Assembly (NCBI GenBank): GCA_030710605.1
Contig: CP092865.1
Location: forward strand, 28,862,190 to 28,926,189
Origin: Cordylochernes scorpioides
Lineage: Eukaryota > Arthropoda > Arachnida > Pseudoscorpiones > Chernetidae
Reading direction: 5' to 3'
Length of the DNA: 64,000 nt
A model generated the notes under the pieces. The model was given only the letters and a program-made list of their open reading frames with translations. It ran no database searches and had not been told where the DNA came from. Of this stretch, positions 1 through 11,591 are shown in pieces. The translations under genes and the position numbers were made by a program. Each line of letters begins with the position of its first letter. Position 1 is the first letter of the stretch.

Positions 1-41
1 TTATAACACAAATAAGTTAAACTATGTAAATTGTGTTATAA
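1..41. repeat. 11-bp inverted repeat
   Basis: TTATAACACAA at 1-11 is matched by its reverse complement at 31-41, with a 19-base loop. It may be the edge of a repeat that continues outside the window. Confidence 0.6.
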
Positions 42-1019
42 CAAAGAACATATGCGAAGAGTAAATATGCAAAGACACAACAGATACTATTCGACATAAC
101 TTCAAATACTGTTGAGGTATTGACGAATCAATGGAAATATTCAGCATACTTCAGTATATGTTAGTAATAGACATTGCAGCTTGAGGAACTACACTACTAT
201 GCGACTTGATTTACATCAATGTAAATAATTAATAAGTTACTTTAGAATATAACTCATTGTAAATAGCTCAACTTTATCAACTTTCTCTCTCCACGATACT
301 AATTATTACAGATAACTTTATTAAATCAACTTCCATCATTTCTTAACATACTGTAAATAACTACCTTGAGATTTCTTCTATCTTCTTATGTTGTTGCATA
401 TTTGGTTAATGTATGTGTAATATTGTTGCAATGTGCCGACGTATGGATAAACTGGCAGTCGTGAACGTGAGGCGAGTGTTGGTGTTCTTCCCACACGCGG
501 ACAACAAGAAGCAGAGGCAGGTCTAGATGTTAGCACATAGAGGGATCGGGGACAGCCCACGGGACAGAGGTAGAGGCCATGGCACCAACTTCGATGCTTA
601 TCACCGAGACTTGGAGAGACAGACTGCGTGAGAGAGACAGCCTGAAGCGAACTCCCGAGCAACACCTCTAGAACATCTGCTGACCCCCTGCCAAAATCTG
701 TCCTGAGTCCCTGGGGGGAGGGGGGCCCCAAATGGGCTTTGGTATTTTTCCTCCCCTCTGTCCCTAGCTGTCCCCAGCTGACCGCTCTTTGGATTTTTAT
801 TTAGACGTCACCATTTTTAGTTTAAATACAAATAAGGGTGTACAGGTTATATTAATAAAGATATAGCATATATACAAAATATGGGGGTGGTAGCAAATAG
901 AAACTATACATTTTAATAGAAGGTAGGATATTTTAAGGCATCGGCTCTAACTAATTGGGAGATATGTGGCATATACTAAAAGTGTCATTATTATACAGTT
1001 TTAAAATATACGATATATA
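42..1019. other. Non-coding stretch with a GC-richer block
   Basis: I see no gene here. Positions 420-790 are much richer in G and C than the surroundings and stay open on the minus strand for 117 codons. That reading has no domain and a low-complexity composition, so I treat it as chance. The rest is AT-rich and unremarkable. Confidence 0.5.
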
Positions 1020-2331
1020 CACAGTGTGGCAAATAATTTTTAAGACTCGCGCTAGATAAAAGCCAATAGCAGAGCCAGTTATGAAATTGCGCATGCGTAT
1101 ATATATTCGATGCCTTGTCTAGCGCGTGGCTTTGTTTCAGCCATTTTGGTTAACTTTTTAAAACCATACAGGCGATTTTTGAAAAGTAAAAATTTTTGTT
1201 CGTCGGGATTCTGAGATGGAACAGAGAGCGGTCATTAAATTTAATGCAAAACTTGGTAGAAGTGCATCGGAAACATATTTTGACGAAGCAAGTTTATGGT
1301 ACGTTATGTTTGAGTAAATAAAATGTTTTCATTTGACACAAACGTTTTTCGGATGGAAGAAATACGCTAGAAGATGATAAGCATACTGGACGACCAAGTT
1401 CTTCGAAGACACCAGAAAGTATAGAAAAAGTGCGAGAATTTGTTGCAAACAATCGCAGTGCATCCCTGAGAATGATGGCAGAGGTTTTACACATCAACAA
1501 AGAAACTATTCGAACCATTCTGCATGAAGATTTGGGTAAAACTAACGTCTGTGCTAAATTTGTTCCACACACTTTAACGGGCGAGCAGAAATCATTGAGA
1601 ATTGCACATTGCAGGGACATCATTTCTGCCTATGAAAATGATTCAAACTTCCTGAAATCAATTGTTACGGGTGATGAAACATGGTGTTTTCAGTATGACC
1701 CAAAGACAAAGCGCGAAAGTGCGGAATGGAAGTCAAAAAACTCTCCACAAGCCAAAAAAACGCGAAAAGTGCCATCAAAAATCAAAACAATGCTGATTAC
1801 CTTTTTCGATAGTAGAGGTATTATCCACAAAGAATTTGTTCCCGCTGGACAAACCATTACTGGAGTATTATTTAAACGTTTTGAAACGTTTTTGATTGCC
1901 AGAATTCGTCGCATTCGTCCAGAATATCGCGATGAAGACAGTTGGTGTTTGCTGCATGGTAATGCACCGAGTCACTCCTCACTCATTCTTCGTCGCTTTT
2001 TGGCCAAAAATAACGTCTGTGTGTTGAATCATCCTCCGTACTCGCCTGATTTAGCAACATGTGACTTTTATTTATTCCCAAAAATAAAATTGAGGTTAAA
2101 AGGTTGTTTTTTTTTAATGATATCCCGACCATCCAGAGAGCTGCGACGAGCACTTTGGAGGCGATTCCTCAAAGTGGCCTGCAAGAGGCATTTAATTCCT
2201 TATTAAATCGTTGTAACATATGTATTGAATCCGGAGGAGATTATTTTGAATTAAAAAATGGTAGAAATTGAATTAGCTTGTTTCTGTTTTATTTTACAAA
2301 CCCATTCTTAAAAATTATTTGCCACACTGTG
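1020..2331 (+). mobile_element. mariner-type DNA transposon (dead copy)
   Basis: About 26-bp terminal inverted repeats (1020-1045 and 2306-2331) begin CACAGTGTGGCAAATAA. TA dinucleotides lie directly outside (1018-1019 and 2332-2333), the target duplication expected of Tc1/mariner. The length of 1312 bp is normal for the family. Both ends are intact, so it could be moved only by an enzyme supplied from elsewhere. Confidence 0.93.
1216..2271 (+). pseudogene. mariner transposase, inactivated
   Basis: The product would be a DD34D cut-and-paste transposase. A start at 1216 gives a typical mariner N-terminus (MEQRAVIKF) but runs into a stop at 1315. The main open segment, 1430-2206, is in another frame. 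It holds the first catalytic Asp (VTGDETW) and the third (YSPDLATCDFYLF). The middle motif reads HGNAPSH where the family has HDNAP, so the second catalytic Asp is Gly. A second frameshift falls at the T run near 2106-2114, after which the usual C-terminus continues in another frame to 2269-2271. At least two frameshifts plus a missing catalytic residue make it non-functional. Confidence 0.9.
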
Positions 2332-3080
2332 TATGTTTATTCAATGCTCTTTTTTCTTAGTTGTTTATTTTCTTTTTGATAATTCTGTTACCTACTCTAC
2401 TACAATATGAATTATTGTAAATAGTTTCACGCTCAATTATCCAGATCGGATATAGCTGTCTTATTTGCAACTGGTAATAAATAAAAAAATATGCTACAAG
2501 AAAATAAGGCCTAATCCAATATTAATTCTTATTTTCTTGTAGCTCTAAAATTCAGCATATGTTGTTTTCTTACACTGGACGAAGAAGGCCTTTTTATTGA
2601 TTGTTCATTGTTTTCTACTCTTTTAATCATTTTAACTTTTTTCATTATGGTCAAAGATCATATTTTATTATTTTCTTTAGTCGTTTCTTTTTTGAATCGG
2701 TATTTTTTTCAGGCATGATTTTACTCTTTAACCTTGCTATTTTCTAAGTAGAACTTGGATAATTCTAACGTCTTTAATTCGAATATTTATTTTGGTCCCT
2801 AGAATTACCTATAAATAGAATTTCCGTTTTTAATTCGAATTTTTAGAAAATTCTAATTTTTTTTCTTGGTCCTTTGGGCTTCGAATTATCCAATTTCGAC
2901 TGTAATAGTAATAAGAAATATATATATATGGCAGGATTATTAACAATTTATCTTAAATTTAGCATATACAGCTATTGAAACGTGAGGTAAATAGATTTTC
3001 TGCAGACATCTAGGTATAAGACAGCTGAAGAAGAGTCATTTAGGTACGATGTATCAGCACACGCCATGTACTGGATAGTC
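2332..3080. other. AT-rich intergenic DNA with a small palindrome
   Basis: No gene seen. A 15-bp inverted repeat (CTACAAGAAAATAAG at 2494-2508, its complement at 2528-2542) could form a hairpin. Nothing else stands out. Confidence 0.5.
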
Positions 3081-3250
3081 CAGGGATCGGCAAACTGCGG
3101 CTCGCGAGCCACACACGGCTCTTTGGATGTGAAGCTGCGGTTCTTTATATAGTTCCATACGTAAATATTATTTATACGAGTACTATTTATTGTTAGCAAG
3201 AAAAAAATTGTGGCTCTTTAAAAACTTTGTAATTTTTTAAATTGTAATTT
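3081..3250. repeat. Probable hAT-type terminal sequence, solo
   Basis: The segment starts CAGGGATCGGCAAACTGCGG and continues with CTCGCGAGCC. This CAGGG(A/G)TCGGCAA start with a GC-rich subterminal palindrome is characteristic of hAT ends. I could not find a matching opposite end, so this is probably a truncated non-autonomous copy. Confidence 0.5.
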
Positions 3251-3299
3251 TTTACTCTTCCGACTCAAAAGTTTGCTTGGGATCGATTATGATATGTAT

Positions 3300-3440
3300 A
3301 TGCAAAACAGGCTGATACAATTTAGAACGTAATGGTAGATTAAATTGTTTTCTGGGAGGGTTCAATACTGATGAGCCAGGCCCTCCCAATATTTGATTCA
3401 TTGCACTAAGGACAGTTGGTGCAATAAATAGATAATACTT
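3300..3440 (+). repeat. Interspersed repeat family A, partial copy
   Basis: Shares a core (GGGAGGG, a short spacer with CTGATGAGCC, CCCTCCC, then a CAGTAAGGACAGT-like end) with copies near 9.8, 23.6, 24.0, 25.0, 36.8, 41.9, 42.3 and 43.2 kb. The GGCGAAACC box of other copies is degraded here. Confidence 0.7.
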
Positions 3441-3598
3441 CTCAAGCCACTTAGCTCGAAACCCTACGTCTGTTGGGTGAGCAATAATTACCCAGACATT
3501 ATTTGAAAAAGTAAAAATAAAAACCAGGTAAAAAAGTTTCTTTTAATTTTGGATTTGCAAGCTTTCAAACAAATATACTGCTCTTCAACGGTCTAAAC

Positions 3599-5891
3599 CA
3601 GGGGTCTCCAAACTTTCCAGCCTTAGGGCCATACTGATGGGGTCTTTCCAGCCTTAGGGCCATACTGATTACTCCAGTAAGTTCCGAGGGCCAAGATGGC
3701 AACACTGCATATTATTAATTTTCCTGTATTAATTGTTATGTTTATTTGTTATTAAATGTTATTATTAATTGTTGCTTTTGTGTGTGATTTAGCAGAATGG
3801 AAAAGAAGCGAAAAATTGATAGTGAATGCAGAAAATTCAAAGATCAGTGGAACATTCAGTATTTCGTAATTGAGTCAAGTAACAAGGCGCCATGTTTGAT
3901 TTGCAATGAAAGCATAGCCGTTCTCAAAGAATATAACATGAAACGTCATTATGAAACAAAACATTCTCAAAATTACTCAAAATATACAGGAATTGTGCGG
4001 ACAGAAAAATTCGAAGCTTTGAAGCGCGGATTGAAATCGCAGCAATCTTTATTTACAAAAGTCAAAACTGAACAAGAGGCGGCAACTCGTGCCAGCTTTC
4101 ATGTGGCTCTTGAAATTGCGAAACGTGGAAAACCATTCACCGATGGAGAAATGATCAAGGAATGCATAATTGCAGTAGTCGAAGAAATGTGCCCTGAAAA
4201 GGTAAATTTATTAAAAACTGTCAGTATGTCAGCAAACACTGTGGCTCGAAGGGTAGAAAACATCGCTGAAAATATATCCTCTCAACTGTTCGACAAAAAT
4301 GGACATGTTGAGTGGTTTTCTTTGGCCTTGGATGAGTCAACGGATGTGTCAGATACTGCTCAGGTGTTGATTTATATTAGAGGAGTAGATAAAAGCTATG
4401 AAGTGCACGAAGAACTTCTTGATATGTATAGTATTCATGGCACAACTACTGGTACCGATATTTTTAAAGGAGTTGAAATGGCCATTAATAAAAAGAACCT
4501 TCGATGGAAAAACTTGAAATGTATTACAACTGATGGAGGCAAAAACATGAGTGGGAAAGATAAAGGAGTGGTCGCTCTTGTGTCAAAGGCTGTAGAAAAT
4601 GACGGCGGCTCAAAACCATTAGTCTTACATTGTATCATTCATCAACAGTCTTTGTGCGGAAAATGTTTGGATATGTCTGACGTTCTGAAACCAGTCATAT
4701 CAACTGTTAATTTCATCAGATCTTTTGGGCTGAATCACCGACAATTCCGACAATTTATTGCAGAGATTGGAGAAACAGACTTACCTTATCATACTGCCGT
4801 ACGCTGGCTTAGTTGTGGGAAAGTCCTTCAGCGCTTTTTTGAACTTCGAGCAGTGATCGAATTTTTTTTAAATGAAAAGCACCGCCCTCTTACTGAATTA
4901 CAAAACAACGCATGGCTATGGAAGTTAGCATTCTATGTTGATTTGACAAAACATGTGAACGAACTGAATTTGAGATTGCAAGGAGAAAACCAGCATCTTC
5001 CTGATTTATACACTAATATCAAGTCATTCCGGATGAAATTGATACTGTTTCAATCACAACTACGAAGTAAATGTTTTTCACATTTTAAAACATGTGAAAT
5101 ATTCAGCCACACTACTGAGACTGAGTTTCCTATCGATTTTGCAATCGAAACTTTGAGTGCTTTGAAGATAAATTTTGATACTCGTTTCTCGGACTTTGAT
5201 GCCATTGCGAATCAAATTAAGATTTTTCAGAATCCTTTTGATGCTGACATTGAAACCCTAGCCCCGGAACTTCAAATGGAAATGATTGATCTTCAGTGCA
5301 GTGATATAATTAAGAACAAATATGAAAACTCATTTTTGTTGGAATTTTATAAGTCTTCCACTGACACAATTTGATAATTTGCATAAATTTGCTCGTGGGC
5401 TGTTTTCCGTTTTCGGTACTACTTATTTGTGTGAGAAAACCTTCTCCAAAATGAAGTACACAAAATATGTATAAGATCTAAATTAACTGACGAGCATCTT
5501 AAATCTCTTTTAATAATTGGTACAAGTAAAATTAGTCCACAACTACAAACTATTGTTGGTGGAAAATCTCAATTACATACATCTCATTAGCATTTCATAT
5601 GTCATGTTATAAGGTATGTGTTGTTCATTACTTACAATGTATAAAATGTAAGTTGGATTCATTTCAATAATTTGTTAGTTATTATATGCTGAAGTTAAAT
5701 TTACTGCATAAATTATACATGTCTTTACTCATTACCATTCTGTGTTTCTTTATCCAACTTATCACAAACATTTTATTTGCTATAAAAAATATTTGTTCTC
5801 TAAAAGGAGTTTTCAAGTATGTCTCCGCGGGCCGGACAAAATCTGTCTGCGGGCCGGATGTGGCCCTCGGGCCGTAGTTTGGAGACCCCTG
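3599..5891 (+). mobile_element. hAT DNA transposon
   Basis: Termini CAGGGGTCTCCAAACT and AGTTTGGAGACCCCTG are inverted repeats. The element is flanked by a perfect 8-bp duplication GTCTAAAC (3591-3598 and 5892-5899), the hallmark of hAT transposition. Length is 2293 bp. Its ends resemble those of GTF2IRD2/Charlie-like animal hATs. Confidence 0.95.
3797..5590 (+). pseudogene. hAT transposase, GTF2IRD2/ZBED-like, frameshifted
   Basis: The first 525 codons (3797-5374) are open. A C2H2-type finger lies near the N-terminus (CLICNES, then HYETKH). The RNase-H-like core includes LALDESTDVSD with an acidic residue and the ITTDGGKNM and LHCIIHQ motifs typical of this group. A stop at 5372 is bypassed in the next frame by the expected continuation (FARGLFSVFGTTYLC). 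A second shift near 5465 leads to LTDEHLKSLL, the hAT dimerisation end, stopping at 5588-5590. Two small indels therefore separate an otherwise complete gene from function. The start is the first ATG after the left terminus. Confidence 0.88.
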
Positions 5892-6136
5892 GTCTAAACA
5901 ATAGAAAAATTGACCTCCCAACCCAACACAAATCATTATTAATATATAGATAATTTGTCAGGGATATTGTTATATTGGGTTGGGATGTCAATTTTTCTAT
6001 TGTTTAGCCCGTTGAAGAACAGTATATTTGCTTGAAAACTTGCAAATCTAAAATTAAAAGAAACTTTTTACCTGATTTTTATTTTTACTTTTTCAAATAA
6101 TCTGTTTTGTGTTAAATTTTAAATAAAATAAAATTT

Positions 6137-6234
6137 ACTGAGGGAAGATAACTTCTAGGATATGAGAGTCTATGTTGTGGTAGCATTGTGCGTGCAAAAT
6201 GTATGGCTGTTTATATATAAAATCTTCCCTCAGT
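6137..6234. mobile_element. Tiny MITE-like hairpin element
   Basis: Thirteen-base perfect inverted ends ACTGAGGGAAGAT (6137-6149) and ATCTTCCCTCAGT (6222-6234) bracket 98 bp with no coding capacity. No clear target duplication is visible. Confidence 0.5.
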
Positions 6235-6655
6235 GAATTGTCTTTTATTTATAATTTTACAGAATGGATTATAATATTAACAAAAATAAATTATTGAAAA
6301 ATATTACTTTTAGTAAAGAGGATTAATAATTAGTATCCAATATTGTGTGTGTGTATATTACAAAACATATAATATTTTGAGTCAAATTTTTTATTTTCTT
6401 ATTATTATTTTCAATTTTAATTTTTAATATATTTTTTATCATTAATTATTTTTTGACCAATGACAAAGTTGTTTTCATGTGATCTACAAGAATTTGCAAA
6501 TTATTTTTACTGTGTAATAAATTGAGAAAGAGGGAGCAATCTCTCGAACTATTTTGAGAATTTTTTTTTTTTCATTACAGATCCAGATACGCCCTTTAAT
6601 TTAAATTTTATATTTTATTGTTTAAAAAATACTAAATTTTTTAATGCACACATTT
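6235..6655. other. AT-rich stretch without genes
   Basis: Low-complexity A/T runs; I see no feature in it. Confidence 0.5.
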
Positions 6656-6820
6656 ACATACAGCTATATTAAGACTACCGATCTTGTACAGATTCACCGC
6701 AGGAAGCATAGATGGAGCTCCTATACTCCAGGCAGCGCAGAACCCAACAACAGCCTCCAGGTCCGACGCATGTCCAGTGGCCACAGATTCCACCGTGCAT
6801 ACGTCAAGGTTAGCGTTTCA
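6656..6820 (-). mobile_element. 5'-truncated retroposon with shared hairpin tail
   Basis: Read on the minus strand it ends in the shared tail (hairpin AAGAT...GTCTT then AATA). The body (GCATAGATGGAGCTCC and onward on the plus strand) is also present at 37107-37260 and 14979-15074. No TTG repeat is preserved at this copy's end. Confidence 0.65.
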
Positions 6821-7122
6821 CTGAACCACAGCATTTTTTTAATCAGGTCAATATAAACTTTAACAAGTGCTGCTTACCAAGAGTAACTTGGATCCAAAAA
6901 TATATCTACAAAATATAAATTATTTAAACGAGAATCATTTATATCTCTAATAATCTCAAGAAAAGAGAAGGTTCTATAGCCAAAATAGCCAAAAAATCTT
7001 TTCATCCTTTTCGGTCATTGGCCACTTGTTATATATGACCATTATGGTCGATCATTGGTGATAATGTCAATCATTAGGGATTTCCTACTTCCTCTTCTGT
7101 TTCTTCCGCGTACCAACACCTT

Positions 7123-7400
7123 TTAAATGGCCGTTAAATATATGTCCATGCATAGTAAATAATTTTTTCCGCGATCGAACGTTGTGGCCCACGTATTACA
7201 TCCCAAACACGATGCGACGATCTGTCTTGAGCTCGATGTACCATCTCGGCGACCGTTAAACCAGTGAGTTCCTTTAATTGGTCCACGAAGTGTGTCGGTG
7301 GGTGTCCAGATATGAGTCGCCCAGATCTCTTTCCGGTCAGTATGGTGTACTCCATTCCCCAAATGTATGGATAGTTGTATATTGAGAATATAGCTTATAT
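7123..7400 (-). pseudogene. LINE ORF2 C-terminal fragment
   Basis: The minus strand encodes GKRSGRLISGHPPTHFVDQL and then LTGLTVAEMVHRAQDRSSH. The G.R..GRPP.R..D and AQDR..WR pattern is the usual C-terminal end of many non-LTR retrotransposon polymerases. Only this end survives. A shorter relative lies at 40228-40345. Confidence 0.6.
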
Positions 7401-7812
7401 AAGAATGTGTATATATGGATGGCTTCTGCATGCTTTTTTCTGTTTTCTGAGGGATTGTCTGCCTAGAAGTTAATATTTAAGGTAGATTTGCTTTTTCAAT
7501 TTTGATTGATTAAAAAAAAAAAGGTTTTTGGGTTGGAAAGTACACTTAATACAATGACAAAACTTGAGGAAGTTGTACCCTTTAGCATGTATTTCGGGAT
7601 TCAAACAATAACTAGGAAAGATATTTGATACACAGTAACCTTTTGAGAAGACAAACGAGATAACTAAGTGTGAACAAAATTGTTTGTCTCTTAAAAAAAA
7701 AAAAAAAACGGACAACGGGGCGACATTAAAAAGACTTTTCACTTCTTTAAGTTTTGTCTATAAGTGTATATGAAGAATGATAAGGTACAATTTGGATTAT
7801 AGATTATAAACT

Positions 7813-7897
7813 CAAGGTAATAAGACCAAATCCAAATAAATAAATTGTGTGTGACGTTTCGATAACAACGTTGGTTGGATTTGGTCTTATTACCTTG
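7813..7897. repeat. 23-bp inverted repeat
   Basis: Positions 7813-7835 and 7875-7897 are perfect reverse complements (CAAGGTAATAAGACCAAATC and complement) around a 39-base loop. A direct repeat, GTATATGAAGAAT, lies further out on each side. Confidence 0.65.
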
Positions 7898-8059
7898 TGT
7901 GTATATGAAGAATAGTTTCAAATCCAAACCAAAAATTGTATTTTCTACGTCTCGATGTTCTAAGTCGTTCTTATAGGAGGTTTTTATTCAAGTTACATAA
8001 CAGTTTATGAAAGGCCATATAGATAGGCAATCAGCACTTACCACAACTAGCCTAAAACA

Positions 8060-8310
8060 TTTGAAACGGGCGGCAAAAAGTTGTCGAAATGTCAGAAAAA
8101 AATAATCCTCAGTTGGTGTGAATAAAATATTCGTTATATATTTTGTTGTATTTGGTTAAGTCAACATATGCAGGACTTGATCTTAGGTTTCTTATAGATT
8201 TATTCTTCGCTATAGTGTTGTGTGTGCGTGGAGATACTAATCCGAAATATATAGGGTATAGTTCAGGAGCGTACAGTTTTGTGATTATTTATACTACAAT
8301 TTACAATATA
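8060..8310 (+). repeat. Repeat family E, left copy of an inverted pair
   Basis: Nearly complementary to 9975-10210. Near its start (8070-8095) a potential GGCGGC/GTTGTC stem is followed by GAAA and then UGUC, resembling the 3' half of a hammerhead ribozyme. No CUGANGA box precedes it. No credible ORF. Confidence 0.55.
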
Positions 8311-8689
8311 TATATATTATATTTAATAAAGATTTTCTCTGCTGTTTTGATATTAATTACTTGTAGAGGAATTATTGGTCATTTGCTTGATTTTGATATG
8401 CAGTCGTGGAAGAGATTATAATAAAATTAGTTATCAAATTGCCTTAATTGCGTTAAAGGAATATATAAAAAACATGGTTTGATAAAAGTACTGCCTGGCC
8501 TAAGGCGTAAGAATAAAAAATGAAATAACTTTTTACATAATGTACAAAAGGTTGAGCCGGCCAACGGGGAAAAACAACAACGAGTTTTTATATGCAAAGC
8601 GTGACCTCTGGCGGTCGATTTAACAGAATATTTGAATCCATGAAATACAATTTTAAACAAAATAATATTTCTAAATAACATATATACCC

Positions 8690-9010
8690 ATGTAATTTAC
8701 GAAACATATTCTCCAAATACAATAGACACATTCTAGAATCTACAATCTCCAACGACAATAACAGCATAAACAGAAGAATCGATTTACCCCAACAGTTCCA
8801 GCATATTCAGCACAGATAATCCCACCCCCATTGAAACTGTCCCCCTAACCCTCTACAACTGGAAACTATTTGTATTTGATTTTTCAATTTATTTCTGTGA
8901 ATCTCTATTACATGTATGTTACACGCCTTTACCGAGTCTTGATGTCCTGATGAAGCGCGACCGCGTGAAAGCTTGCTTCTTAATATCTGAATAAAGAAAC
9001 TCTGAAAATA
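8690..9010 (+). mobile_element. Penelope-like element, 3' fragment
   Basis: Aligns by eye with 39745-40020, which directly follows a GIY-YIG endonuclease reading. The frame around 8740 contains SINRRIDLPQQFQ, similar to SINRSIDIQEQL in the minus-strand fragment near 39.2 kb. It ends in CTGATGA (8947-8953), a possible stem and GAAA (8967-8970) followed by GCTT, the hammerhead-like 3' signature of Penelope-like elements. Confidence 0.6.
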
Positions 9011-9243
9011 TTTTTATATTTATTTAATTCAATTATACTATTATTTTCAACTATATTTTTCAAGTACAAATTTATAACATGTATATACATGTGTATATTA
9101 AAAGGAACAACAATATATCTATATAAATCATATATGAAAAATTTCTCTTCAATACAATCATGTATTTAGATAAAAAAAGGGGCATAAATTGTAGATTGAA
9201 TAAAAATATTTATTTGCCATTATTATCTAAAGATTTAAATATA

Positions 9244-9300
9244 CAACAACAACGGCTTTTATTAGGGCCTATTGCCCTGTATGGATTCGCCATACAACAA
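9244..9300 (-). mobile_element. Retroposon tail, minus strand
   Basis: The minus strand gives hairpin AGGGC...GCCCT, then AATAAAA and a GTT repeat, the tail shared by many insertions here. Confidence 0.65.
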
Positions 9301-9738
9301 CAAAATAATACAGTAATTTTTTCTCCCTTTCCCCATGTGCACGTGAGCCTTTGTTTGAAAAGGGATTTATTTATATATCTGTTCTAAAACTTTCTTCACT
9401 ACCTCTTTTGCGTATCAATCTATTTACAATTGATCTGTAGAAATTATAGAGTTCTATTGCTATATTTTTCTTTTCTGAAATACTTCTCATCGTCTTCAGT
9501 GAGGTGCTAAATCTCCGAAAGGTGTTTTTAAGAGTTTTTGATTTAAATATGGATTTATCTATTTTCTATATGCATAAGTTTCCGAACGTTTACCTTGCAT
9601 AACTGGATATGCAAATTTTAAATAGTATATAGCAAATTTTAACAGTACGTCAGAATTTCGGACACCCTCTCTGTACTTCACAAAATTAGATAAAATAAAA
9701 TGTTATATTATGATGCATATTAGCGCGCCATCTGTTAT

Positions 9739-9887
9739 GAAAATTCGAAACTATTATAGACGCGTATGATTCTTTTAAAATAAAACAATTTCTACTGTCC
9801 TTACTGTAATGGAAAAATTAATGGGAGGGCCTGGTTCATCATTTAAAAAATAAGAATCATACGCGTCTATAATAGTTTCGAATTTTC
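9739..9887. repeat. Foldback repeat, family A related, truncated
   Basis: Arms starting GAAAATTCGAAACTATTATA at 9739 and ending with its complement at 9887 enclose a GGGAGGGCCTGG core. It is a shorter relative of 36776-36975. Confidence 0.75.
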
Positions 9888-9974
9888 TTAATAAAGTATC
9901 TTTATAGCTTTGTTTGAATACTATTTTAAGATTCTAAAATAAGTCTATTGTATTTGGAGAATATGTTATTGTAA

Positions 9975-10210
9975 ATTACAAGTATATATATAATGTAAAT
10001 TGTAGTATAAATTGTCACAAAACTTCACGCTCCTGAACAATATCATGTTTATCTCGGATCAGTATTTCCACGCACACAACTATAGCGGAGATTCAATTTA
10101 TAAGAAACCTAAGATCAAGTTCTGCATATGTCGACTTAACCAAAACAATAAAATATATCACGAATATTTTCTTCATATCAACTGAGGATTATTTTTTCCT
10201 GACATTTCGA
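9975..10210 (-). repeat. Repeat family E, right copy of inverted pair
   Basis: Reverse complement of 8090-8310 with scattered substitutions; ends at a complement of GAAAUGUC. Confidence 0.55.
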
Positions 10211-10509
10211 TCCATGTACAAGCAAACATTTCAATTTTTTTTTCTTTCCTATTCACAATATCCGATTACATATTTCATAAAATCATCATATCTATTTTAC
10301 AAAATTATTTAAACATATAGAATTTAAATATAATTTTAAAATATCTAATGCCTAACGATTTTCCGTACCATCCTGATGCGTGGCGGGTAAACGATAAAGT
10401 TGTCTGATAATTATGTATAATACATTGTTGTATATTCCTTTTTCACTTGTACTCATCTAAATTTATGTCAATACTACTAATTATTAATACAATGAGACTT
10501 ATGAATGTA

Positions 10510-10690
10510 AAATTCCCATCCCTGGACACTTTCCGTTCATCATTACTCTTAACAATTCATTCTTTCATACTTCATCCCTAAGGATAGAAATAGTCGTTAT
10601 TTCTCCTTAAAATAAATTACGATTTTTCGTTCAAAAGAAACATTTGCGGTAAAACTTGTCAAAAGTCGTTTTACTACTAATTATTATTAT
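10510..10690 (+). repeat. Single arm of the 62462-62698 foldback family
   Basis: Shares CCGTTCATCATTACTCTT, TTCATACTTCATCCCTAAGG and ATAGAAATAGTCGTTATTTC with the right arm at 62.6 kb. The other arm is absent. Confidence 0.75.
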
Positions 10691-10804
10691 TATTTTTTTT
10701 TTAAAGAAAAGGAACTGCTTGTTCTCGATTACTTGTATATAAGTTCACGTCAAGCCTATTATTTTCCTTCTATTTAATACAATGAAAATAACATTGCTGA
10801 TTTT

Positions 10805-10960
10805 TGGAGCTAAGTCGGCCTGCCACTGTGTAGTGCTCCCAGCCTTAATGAAAAAGGCAGACGCATTCTACTTCACCCAGTCATGATGGTTGTCAAGCTT
10901 TACAAGCTTGATACCTTAATATGATTAAGTGAAGATAAGAGAGAAGAAGAAGACATTGCT
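10805..10960 (-). repeat. Interspersed repeat shared with 25925-26050
   Basis: The minus strand shares GGGAGCACTAC, GGCCGACTTA and a TCTGCCTTT(T/G)TCATTAAG block with 25960-26030. I cannot assign a family. Confidence 0.6.
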
Positions 10961-10984
10961 GATTATTGTTACTATTACTGTTAG

Positions 10985-11052
10985 TTCTGTATACACCCTC
11001 TTCTACTCGGAGAGTCTGTATAGGACCAAAATGTCTTAATAAATAATGTTTT
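10985..11052 (+). mobile_element. Retroposon tail, plus strand
   Basis: CTACTCGGAGAGTCTGTAT, then stem AGGAC...GTCTT and AATAAA, the shared tail. The TTG repeat has degenerated. Confidence 0.6.
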
Positions 11053-11454
11053 ATTATCGCAGTAAGATCTGCAGACGTAGCTTTTCAATAACTTATATAA
11101 TAAGAAACCTATATAGAGAGAGGGGGATAAAAAATGTGTAAAACAATGGAATGTTCATATATTGATAAGCGCGCTTCTACCGCCATCTATTATCAAATTT
11201 TGTAACTATTTTAAAACTCATCGATTCCTATGTAAGATTTTTTTTTCCGTATATATAAAAATAATGAATTTTATATATTTTAGAGTATAAATAAATATTG
11301 TTTTAAAAATATTGATTACATATTTTCAATCGATCTTTAAAAGTAATGTAAAAAATGTTATTATCATACGAATCTTGAGGATTATTTAATCTTTACAAAT
11401 TTATTCAGAAGATTTCTGGATTGGCGAGATGCTAAAAAACGTGTTTCTTTTATT

Positions 11455-11560
11455 TATTTATTTTTAAAATTTTATTTCAATTTAAAGCGCTATGTCCCCC
11501 TAGGGACACTTGCGCTGTCATACATGTATGCCATTACATTTGTCTATACATATATATACA
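11455..11560 (-). mobile_element. LINE 3' UTR fragment (TGTCCC hairpin type)
   Basis: Read on the minus strand: GCGCAAGTGTCCC, TAG, GGGGGACATAGCGC and an A-rich end. The same 3' end occurs at 22925-23035, 37562-37660 and 38085-38180. Confidence 0.65.
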
Positions 11561-11591
11561 ATAATTTTAGGCCGTGAATAGAATAGTCATA

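Larger units (their letters stand above)
3493..6104. repeat. Foldback repeat split by a hAT insertion
   Basis: Left arm 3493-3598, continuing at 5900-5940, is the reverse complement of 5955-6104 with few mismatches. Removing the hAT element and one copy of its duplication leaves a palindromic unit of about 311 bp. No coding capacity. It was present before the hAT landed. Confidence 0.85.

Noticed and set aside
378..731. 117-codon minus-strand open frame
   Set aside because: It comes from a GC-rich block, has no domain and starts in low-complexity sequence; chance is likelier than a gene.
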